Source: Endozoicomonas sp. ISHI1
GTDB lineage: Bacteria > Pseudomonadota > Gammaproteobacteria > Pseudomonadales > Endozoicomonadaceae
Length of the DNA stretch: 64,000 nucleotides
Direction: 5' to 3'
NCBI RefSeq assembly: GCF_024606225.1
Contig: NZ_JAGRPU010000017.1
Location: 59,551 to 123,550 of the forward strand
Position 1 is the first letter of the stretch. Each line of letters begins with the position of its first letter. The notes under the pieces are model-generated. The model had not been told where the DNA came from. It was given only the letters and a program-made list of their open reading frames with translations, and did no database searches. The position numbers and the translations under genes are program-made. This document shows, piece by piece, positions 27,601 through 34,321 of this stretch.

Positions 27601-28692
27601 TCTACCGGCAATGTCATCAGTCGACTCTTTAACTCGCTGGACCATGTTGAGAACCTGATTTATACGGCTAAAGACAGCTATCACTATTACCGTATGCTGT
27701 TGCCGGAAGGCTCCGATAAAAGAGCCCGCATAGAAGCGCATTGCCTGGCATCATCGAAACGGATGATGGCTAAAATGACCGCCCAGAGTCCGTTCAAACA
27801 ATACCTGCGAGAAACTATCACCGCAGAAGTAGCCAAGACCTACTGGGATTCATGGCGTGAAACTGAGGAGGGCAAACATCTGGTTGATACTGTTAATGCC
27901 GGAGTCGAAAAGGAAGTCACTGAGTTGGCTGAAGCCAGAAAAGAGCTGGCAGAAGATATCCTGAAACACCAGAAGGCTCTGATGATTTTCCAGAGCTATA
28001 AAGACCAGGTCGACACCCTGACCAAAGACCGCGAAGCCTTTAACACCTTCAGGAAACAACTCAGGGAAGTGGGGGTTCATCCTCCGGAGATCAGCCATGG
28101 CATCGGCTATTACATTCAGGATCAATTACTGGAGATTCCTCTGGCCATCAACCGCCATTGTGGCACCCCCAACCCCGGGACCACCCGATCAGCCATCGGG
28201 AAGACGCTCGAAGACTCGTTGAGACAGACGATCAGGGGCCATTATTTGCTGAAAATGGCTGCTCTGGGTCGACCCATCAAGAGGGTTTTAGACGAGGATG
28301 GTACTGTTTCCACCCAACCTCTCAGTCGTGATGACCTGCTGACCCTGAAAAACCGGGTCATAAATCAACTGCATAACCATCTGGAGAAGGATATCTCATC
28401 GGCAGCCCTTGAACGGCTTCAGCTGGCGGTTCACATGGCCGCAAAAAGTGTTGAGAACGACCACGGCAAGGGTCAAAAGGTCAGCTTTGAGCAGATGAGC
28501 AGCGCACTGGCCAACCGGCTGGAAGATCAGGGTCGAGCCATGGAAGCAGTGGAAAGACTCAGGGTCGCACGTTTCCGACAGCAACTGAAAGAGAACCCTG
28601 ACTTTCAGAATATGACCGAAGAAGAGCAGGCCCTGATCATCGATCAGGGCATCATTGCCCAGCCCCGAGCATCAACACGGGCCTTCACCTGA
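24673..28692 (+). CDS. Very large (1339 aa) protein with two glycine-rich membrane regions, unknown, candidate effector
   Basis: ATG 24673 follows TAGGAGG at good spacing. I recognise no family. Visible parts: a Ser/Pro-rich N-terminus without signal peptide, an acidic patch DPDDEDDVFEDAEDNPDW (about 76-94), a long helical region (100-790), a glycine-rich hydrophobic stretch (about 796-841, with IGLTAGALIAGLAGGAVGW), a second one (about 930-976, with VAGSAFYGSLAAVALWP), and a C-terminal helical part with a coiled coil around 1068-1130. Such paired Gly/Ala-rich hydrophobic hairpins occur in membrane-inserting toxins and effectors. It is convergent with, and overlaps by eight bases, the first monooxygenase-like gene. 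Its lack of a Sec signal and its neighbours suggest a host-directed protein; this is inference. Confidence 0.7.
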   Translation: MSELSIGSLPAAPHRSGNSTSCLNPMQSLVGEAGTYLSYQAKNHSAPLSKPLSEHQVTKSLTAVMIGKNITSVPETDPDDEDDVFEDAEDNPDWIKDYDARLAETATQPLTHQKDHWHFSDHDPETLINDYSELLDRFRQEGLDADVITMMHPYGILERILDVCPERGFALLKQRLLALADDLEKNWWGITSNKPEARQKLEALFNLLETRDDDALLRGLLDFETRHGKTPFYHVLQECFVQNRMTDPFKPENAGANPSAAALSLQANRQALGLKKIDARKALEGLYFPPPGHWHNRSQLTGTMIWKTPQIVHQLLLDRCCADIDEARKKLRSGQWQSRQQLQLLSNQLKSLAEMRCTPENLTDFIQNPNHEEFRDLLERECQQLYFKQRYQYLMSTELSELSIEELNEAEQQVDCMLAVEGHKDVPADFAADMFKQLKHFHHAIQLVRFMKLELEAPLSERIFMLNPPATRHLMQKLNTSRQGADTEMKLYHAITQYSDHLKAYHKHPSYSSIVAYQQKHHDLRLAQEEQVMAETRALIEQPETPAVMGTGDYQENLQLLKILDQALQETAPVSPVHSGKEAIMAVGYQVVWPGRKSLRDKMSELQHLKDLKAVGYSFREELLKTCEAIPGSTTGILNRVSNIVQPAATTIQDWHSGKSSAWTILTGVQGSYTELEKQACETLSGVLEIAQRHPRLFRRLVGDSAQTIEQLKILVGAGNAGLVSQLQARLSAESAASCFAGDEAVNEAFDYANHPQQAALLKQFQFLLQVSDLALKGSVALNFFADLSSHTAGSRLGNVIGLTAGALIAGLAGGAVGWSVGGMAGAIATATAHATGAVAIREGVNQLEGRQVRTLNRLINYGPAFANASSPMDELALIARGVAKKEGLARSVFNVCVNPFQFRYNRLTEAIRAYHNREAGAFGQLAAEGAKCLIVLGGSVMAGTLVAGSAFYGSLAAVALWPIATSSFALITTTLSTGNVISRLFNSLDHVENLIYTAKDSYHYYRMLLPEGSDKRARIEAHCLASSKRMMAKMTAQSPFKQYLRETITAEVAKTYWDSWRETEEGKHLVDTVNAGVEKEVTELAEARKELAEDILKHQKALMIFQSYKDQVDTLTKDREAFNTFRKQLREVGVHPPEISHGIGYYIQDQLLEIPLAINRHCGTPNPGTTRSAIGKTLEDSLRQTIRGHYLLKMAALGRPIKRVLDEDGTVSTQPLSRDDLLTLKNRVINQLHNHLEKDISSAALERLQLAVHMAAKSVENDHGKGQKVSFEQMSSALANRLEDQGRAMEAVERLRVARFRQQLKENPDFQNMTEEEQALIIDQGIIAQPRASTRAFT

Positions 28693-31426
28693 GGAATAGC
28701 CTGGCGTGTTCACTGACATCGTCAGTGGTTCTGGTGTGTTTGGTTTCGAACTCTGCCCGATGCAAGTCCGGATCAAATGGATCGCTATATCTGGCCGTTT
28801 TTTGGGTAAAGTCCTGCAGATTCAGAACATTTTCTCTGGCACCGCTCAGTCCACTGTCAAGCATGAAATGATCACCGACTGCAGTTTCACCGGCTGCCGT
28901 CACCGCCAATTGATGTCCATGGGCTTCCCTGATCGCAAAATTTTTCTCGAGCCGCTGAGGCCTCGTACATAAGACTGAAGTAAACTGTTGATTGATTTTG
29001 TCCGATGTAGCCCCTAATGAGTCGGATTCATCAATGCCATAATAGTGGGCAACCGCCTGAAACCAGGCTTTGTGAACCACCTTGACACTCTCCCGGGCTT
29101 TTTTAGTAGCCCGTTGATAAGCCTCTTTCGAATCAATGGGTTCCGATCCTGAAGTCGGGCTCTTCAGTAACTGATCCGTAATGTCTTCCTGCAGTTTGTG
29201 ACAATACTCATTTAAGGGGTCTGGCAACCTCATACCAATATAAACCTGATTCTTGTTCTCTAAACACCGGGTCTGCATGCCCTTATATAACGTCCGGCTC
29301 TTCAATTTTTCCAAATCCTCTGGAAAGACAACGTTCCTTATGGGGTCATCAGACTCTTTTAACATCTGCAACTCCCGGTAAAGCTGCTCCTTGAAGTGCT
29401 TATGAAAACCTTTGTTGAAGATCACCGTCCTCCTGAAATCCTTAAAGGTATTCAGCCCCTGGTTGGGTAATTCCTCACCTTGTTTACCTTCCCAGCTGCA
29501 AGCAGCGTATGGCTTGCCCCAGTCGTCCATGCCATCACTCAGGAACTTTTTTCCCAGCCTGCTATTTTTCCCGCTGGCACAAATGATCATATCCACAGGT
29601 CGGTGCATAACCGTTTCCTCAGGGGTGTCATGCTCTGCTCTGCCCTGTTGCGCCACACCATAAGCAGGGTTATAACGTGCTCTGACCTTGTAGCCCTGCA
29701 CTCCCGACTCAACGCCCTCCAGCTCAAAAGCAGCCATTCTTTCCAGACTGGAAGGCTCGTCACCCTCATGGGTTTGATCATTCCTTGCCTTCAACTCGGT
29801 CAGTCGATCATGAAATGCTTCTTCCAGATGGCGGATGGCTATCTCGCCAAGACCGTCGGAACGAACAATGCCCTTGCTTTCCTCACCGTCACCAAAAAGC
29901 TCATAGTAGTGTTCACCCAGATAAAACTTCAGCATATCCATCCATTTGAGATCCAGCCTGACCACCTGACCCTTGTCGTGTTCAGTACTTCTGTTATCAA
30001 AGACGGAGACATCTGCACCGGCTTCGAATTGTGACAAGGCCAGGGCCAGCCCCGTGGGACCGGCTCCTTCAATCGCTACCCGGGGGTGAGTTCTGGCATT
30101 ATCATGCTGCTTAATCAACCAGTCGAGCTGTGCCAGATCAATCTCCTGCCCCCTCAAAGTGCCGATTTCCTGAACCTTTAACAGCTTGGTGAGAGTATCC
30201 TGCTGACCACGCCATTGTTCAGGCTGCGAGAGTATGCCCATGTCCCATCGTCTGCCCCCCGTCAACTGGATATCAAGCAGTGCTCGTCGTGATTCTGCTA
30301 TCAGCTGCCCCTCTTCTTTGGTCAAGCCTTCCCCGGCTTTCAGGCGTTCTCTGATGTTATCTACATCTAACTTAGTGACTTCAGCACTCAGTCGATTCAA
30401 TGTTTTTCTCACCTTGGCTTTGTCCTCAAATAACCGCCCATCCAGGTAAGAAAATTCGCTGTGACTATCAAATTCAATTTTCAGTTTCGGATAACGCTTC
30501 AGGTCTTGAATAAAGCGGTAGTCTTTTTCCTGTACCAAATTTTGTTGGTCGCAGTGAATGTCAAGCTCAAGGCATTGAGCATTATCAAATATTTGTCCCA
30601 CCGCTTTGTGGAGGGGGACTGCACGCTCCTGATAATAATATCTACATAAGTCGTCATTCCAGATTGACAATAGATCATCATACTCATCCTGCGACAGCCG
30701 TTCAGGCAACGAATGAAGAATTTCCCGAAGCACCTCTTTGACCAGACACTGAAAATCCCGGGATTGACCGGTACGAGCAAAATGCCGCTCCAGCCTGCCA
30801 AAATCCTGATCCAGCCTGATGTCATGCCTGACTCGGCCTGGTGTGAGTAGTGAAGCCGTATAGTAGCCTTTAACGGCCTTACGAGTGAAGTGTATAGATA
30901 ACGCCGGAATCCTGTCAATCAGTCTCGGCAAGGATTTTATTCCCTTTTCCGCCTCACTGAGCATCGTGTTTACGTTCTCAGACCTGAGAACAGCATAGAG
31001 AATTTTACCCCTTATGCTTTCTCTTTCCGGACGGCTGAAACCCGGAATAACCCCTTCAGCCACATCAATTACCAGACGTTTTCTATCCTTTTTAGTCAGC
31101 TCCCCGCTCTCAAGAGCCTTCATCACCTGGTCATGCAACAAAACCTCTGCTTCACGCTCCCGGGCTCTTTGCGCTTTCGCGCCGTGAGTGGGAGAAAGAA
31201 AGGCAAACAGCCTTTTGAAGATGTTTCCACGGGGTTTGACACTGACGACCTTTCTCCCCCTGAAAGTAGCCGAAGTGTCTTGCTCTGGTGCCCCCGAATC
31301 GCTAATCAATTCAAGCCGACCCGTTTTTCCTTTCCTGCAAAACTTCTCAAGCTTCTCAACATTGTCCAATAAATCAGCGAACTGAGAACTCGCTGGTGTT
31401 GGGGCTCCTGCGCCTCCAATGCTCAT
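28685..31426 (-). CDS. MICAL-like FAD monooxygenase paralogue 1
   Basis: A 913-residue protein, with start at the internal ATG 31426 (MSIGGAGAP) because AGGGAGG lies nine bases upstream and the two paralogues begin the same way. Residues 1-440 are helical and of unknown fold, with a conserved basic patch TFRGRKVVSVKPRGN. The second half is a flavoprotein monooxygenase: FAD motif VAIEGAGPTGLALALSQFEA (near 455), a mid-region VDMIICASGKNSRL comparable to the MICAL FDVLISAAGGK strand, and near 847 AAGETAVGDHFMLDSGLSGA at the place of the GD motif. Here the usual Gly-Asp is Gly-Glu. MICAL enzymes oxidise actin methionines; that this protein does so is inference. Third gene of the array in transcription order. 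Confidence 0.78.
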   Translation of the reverse strand: MSIGGAGAPTPASSQFADLLDNVEKLEKFCRKGKTGRLELISDSGAPEQDTSATFRGRKVVSVKPRGNIFKRLFAFLSPTHGAKAQRAREREAEVLLHDQVMKALESGELTKKDRKRLVIDVAEGVIPGFSRPERESIRGKILYAVLRSENVNTMLSEAEKGIKSLPRLIDRIPALSIHFTRKAVKGYYTASLLTPGRVRHDIRLDQDFGRLERHFARTGQSRDFQCLVKEVLREILHSLPERLSQDEYDDLLSIWNDDLCRYYYQERAVPLHKAVGQIFDNAQCLELDIHCDQQNLVQEKDYRFIQDLKRYPKLKIEFDSHSEFSYLDGRLFEDKAKVRKTLNRLSAEVTKLDVDNIRERLKAGEGLTKEEGQLIAESRRALLDIQLTGGRRWDMGILSQPEQWRGQQDTLTKLLKVQEIGTLRGQEIDLAQLDWLIKQHDNARTHPRVAIEGAGPTGLALALSQFEAGADVSVFDNRSTEHDKGQVVRLDLKWMDMLKFYLGEHYYELFGDGEESKGIVRSDGLGEIAIRHLEEAFHDRLTELKARNDQTHEGDEPSSLERMAAFELEGVESGVQGYKVRARYNPAYGVAQQGRAEHDTPEETVMHRPVDMIICASGKNSRLGKKFLSDGMDDWGKPYAACSWEGKQGEELPNQGLNTFKDFRRTVIFNKGFHKHFKEQLYRELQMLKESDDPIRNVVFPEDLEKLKSRTLYKGMQTRCLENKNQVYIGMRLPDPLNEYCHKLQEDITDQLLKSPTSGSEPIDSKEAYQRATKKARESVKVVHKAWFQAVAHYYGIDESDSLGATSDKINQQFTSVLCTRPQRLEKNFAIREAHGHQLAVTAAGETAVGDHFMLDSGLSGARENVLNLQDFTQKTARYSDPFDPDLHRAEFETKHTRTTDDVSEHARLFLR

Positions 31427-31510
31427 AGCTATAGGCCTCCCTGCCTTAGTCATTTACAAAATAGAACGATAAACAAGTGCTTTCGTTATTGATCAATGCA
31501 ACCGTCAAAC

Positions 31511-34237
31511 TCAGTTGTTTAGCTGAGAACCCAGGAACACTTCGCCTCGTTGAATAACAAAGTCAGCTGTTCTCTGCTGCCCCCCCTCAAGCGCTGCCTG
31601 GTGCAAAGCCGGAGCAAATGGATTGGTATCGTTGGCCGTTTGGTGAGTGAAGTTCTGCAGGTGCAGAACATTTTCCCTGGCTCCGGTCAATCCGCTGTAG
31701 CTCATGAAATGGGGGCTGGCTGCGGCATCACCGGCTACTGTCACGGTCAAATCATGTCCATGAGTTTGCTCAGTCACAACACTCTGCTCAACCCGATGCT
31801 GCTGCAATGGAAAGACCGAAGAAAACTTGTCATTTATTTTGTCCAATGTCGCCCCCAATGACCCGGATTGATCAATACCATAATAATGGGCCACTGCCTG
31901 AAACCAGGCTTTATGAACATCCTTGAGACTCTCTTTGGCTTTTGTCTCAGCCCATCTATTAGCTTTTTCTGTATCAACGGAATCGGATAACGCATTCAGG
32001 CTATTCAGCACCCGCTGCTTAATTTTCCCTTCCAGCTTTTTACAGTACTGATCAAAGGGCTCTGGCAACTCCATGCCGATGTAGACCAGATTTTTATTCT
32101 CAAAACAGCGGGTCTGCATACCCTGATCCAGCGTCAGACGCTCCAATTCTGCCAGATCCATAGTGTGTTTATCAGACGCTTCTAGAAAAGGCAGCTCTTC
32201 TAAAAGCCGTTCCTTGAAGTGCTGATGAAAATCTTTGTTAAAGACCACCATCTCCCTGAAATCCTGAAAGGTGTTCAGCCCCTGGTTGGGTAGCTCCTCA
32301 CCTTTCTTGCCTTCCCAACTGCAAACACCGTAGGGCTTGCCACCGGTGACCACTTGATCCTTCATGAACTTGTTCCGCAGCCTGCTGTTTTTTCCGCCAG
32401 CACAGATGATCATATCCACAGGTCGGTGCTCAACCGCTTCCTCAAAAGTGTCATGCTTTGCCCTGGCCTGCTTCGCCACATCAGAATCAGGGTTATAACG
32501 CGCTCTAACCTTGTAGCCCGATCCTCCCGGCTCTACCGCTTCCAGCTCAAAAGCAGCCATTCTTTCCAAAGTAGGAGGCTCGTCACTATCACTGATTTGA
32601 TCATAATTCCTTGATATCAACTCGGTCAGTCGATAATGCAATGCTTCCTCCAGGCGATGAGTTACTATCTCGCCAAAACCATCAGAGCGAACAATACCCT
32701 TGCCTTCCTCACCTTCACCAAAGAGCTCGTAGTAATGTTCACCCAGATAAAACTTCAGCATATCCATCCATTTGGGGTCCAGCCTGACCACCTGAACCCT
32801 GTCGTATTCAGTACTTCTCTTCTCAAAGATGGACACATTGGCACCGGCTTCGAATTGTGACAAGGCCAAAGTCAGCCCTGTCGGACCAGCCCCTTCAATC
32901 GCTACCCGAGGATGAGTTCTGGCATCGTCATGCTGTTTAATCAGCCAGTCGAGCTGTGCCAGATCCACTTCCTGCCCTCTTAAAGTCCCGATTTCCTGAA
33001 TCTTTAACAACTTGGAGAGTTGATCTTTCTGATCATTCCAGTGTTCAGGCTGCGAGAGCATGATCAGATCCCATCGTCTACCTGCCGCCAATTGAATATC
33101 AAGCAATACACGTCGTGACTCTGCTATCAGCTGCCCTTCTTCTTTGGTCAACTCTTCGCCTGCTTGCAGGCGTTCTCTGATGCTATCCACATCTAATTCG
33201 GTCACCTCAGCACTCAGTCGATCCAATGCTTCTCTCACCTGAGCTTTGTCGTTATTTAACTGGTTCTTCAACTGTTCAACCCTGAGAAGATTGAATCGCG
33301 ATGTCAGTTCCGGATGACGGGACATGGCTTGAAGAAAAAGATAGCTTTTTCCCAGTACCAACTCCCTTGGGTGACCGTGAATGGAAAGCTCTGTGCGGGT
33401 AGCATTAGCAAAGGTTTGATCCGCGACCCTGGCCAAGGCCTTGTCACGGTTTGTATGAGGAAGGCCACTCCAGTCTGCCAATAACTGGCTGTATTCATCC
33501 TTCGACAGCCGTTCGGGAAAAGAGTGGACAATTTCCTGAATCACCTCATTGACCAGATCCTGATAACCATCCGATTGACGGGTGTCGTTAAAATGCTGTT
33601 CCAGCTTCGCAAGATCCTGATGCAGTCTGCTGGTATCCGGTATTCGGTCAGGAGCAAGAAGCAGAGTCGTGTAGTAGCCTTTGATGGCTTGCCGGGCATT
33701 ATATAAAGATACTGCCGGAATGCTGTTAGTCAGTCTTGGAAAGGCTTTTATTCCCTGCTCTGCCTCAATGAGCATCGCTCCTGTGGACTCAGACCTGAGA
33801 ATAGTATTTAGACTTCTATCCCTTATCTCTTGCCTCTCCGCACGGCTGAAACCCGGAATAATTCCGTTAGCCACATCCTCTACGAGACGAATTCTGTCCT
33901 GTTTATCCAGCTGCCTGTCGCCAAGAGCCTGCAACACTTGATCATGCAACAAAGCCGTTGCTTCACGCTCCCGTGCTCTGAGCTCTCTCGCTCTGCGGGT
34001 GGGAGAGAAAAAGGCAACCAGCCTTTTGAGCAGATTCCCACGGGGTTTGACACTGACGACCTTTCTCCCCCTGAAAGTAGCCAAAGAGTCTTTCGCGACT
34101 AATCCCGAAACACCACTCACATCAACCCGGCCCGTTTCTCCTTTTCTATGAATCGTCTCAAGCTCTTTGACGTTGTTCATCAATTCAACGAACTGAGCAG
34201 CAGGTCCTGTTGACCCACCTGCGCCTCCTATACTCAT
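31511..34237 (-). CDS. MICAL-like FAD monooxygenase paralogue 2
   Basis: A 908-residue protein starting at ATG 34237 (MSIGGAGGS), preceded by CAGGGAGG; the longer frame from 34264 has no site. It has the Rossmann motif VAIEGAGPTGLTLALSQFEA (near 450), FEKRSTEYDRVQVVRLDPK, the sheet VDMIICAGGKNSRLR, and an intact GD motif, VAGDAAASPHFMSYSGLTGA (near 837), which aligns with GDxxxEPFWPxGTGxARG of MICAL. ENKNLVYIGMELPEPFDQY follows the middle domain. Spacing to the neighbours is about 85 bases with related sequence on both sides, so the three genes arose by tandem duplication and may be one transcript. Confidence 0.8.
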   Translation of the reverse strand: MSIGGAGGSTGPAAQFVELMNNVKELETIHRKGETGRVDVSGVSGLVAKDSLATFRGRKVVSVKPRGNLLKRLVAFFSPTRRARELRAREREATALLHDQVLQALGDRQLDKQDRIRLVEDVANGIIPGFSRAERQEIRDRSLNTILRSESTGAMLIEAEQGIKAFPRLTNSIPAVSLYNARQAIKGYYTTLLLAPDRIPDTSRLHQDLAKLEQHFNDTRQSDGYQDLVNEVIQEIVHSFPERLSKDEYSQLLADWSGLPHTNRDKALARVADQTFANATRTELSIHGHPRELVLGKSYLFLQAMSRHPELTSRFNLLRVEQLKNQLNNDKAQVREALDRLSAEVTELDVDSIRERLQAGEELTKEEGQLIAESRRVLLDIQLAAGRRWDLIMLSQPEHWNDQKDQLSKLLKIQEIGTLRGQEVDLAQLDWLIKQHDDARTHPRVAIEGAGPTGLTLALSQFEAGANVSIFEKRSTEYDRVQVVRLDPKWMDMLKFYLGEHYYELFGEGEEGKGIVRSDGFGEIVTHRLEEALHYRLTELISRNYDQISDSDEPPTLERMAAFELEAVEPGGSGYKVRARYNPDSDVAKQARAKHDTFEEAVEHRPVDMIICAGGKNSRLRNKFMKDQVVTGGKPYGVCSWEGKKGEELPNQGLNTFQDFREMVVFNKDFHQHFKERLLEELPFLEASDKHTMDLAELERLTLDQGMQTRCFENKNLVYIGMELPEPFDQYCKKLEGKIKQRVLNSLNALSDSVDTEKANRWAETKAKESLKDVHKAWFQAVAHYYGIDQSGSLGATLDKINDKFSSVFPLQQHRVEQSVVTEQTHGHDLTVTVAGDAAASPHFMSYSGLTGARENVLHLQNFTHQTANDTNPFAPALHQAALEGGQQRTADFVIQRGEVFLGSQLNN

Positions 34238-34321
34238 TGCTACTGACCTCCCTGCCTGTGCCATTCAACAAATAAAACGATAAAGAAATAATTCCGTTAT
34301 TGACCAATGCAACCGCCAAAA

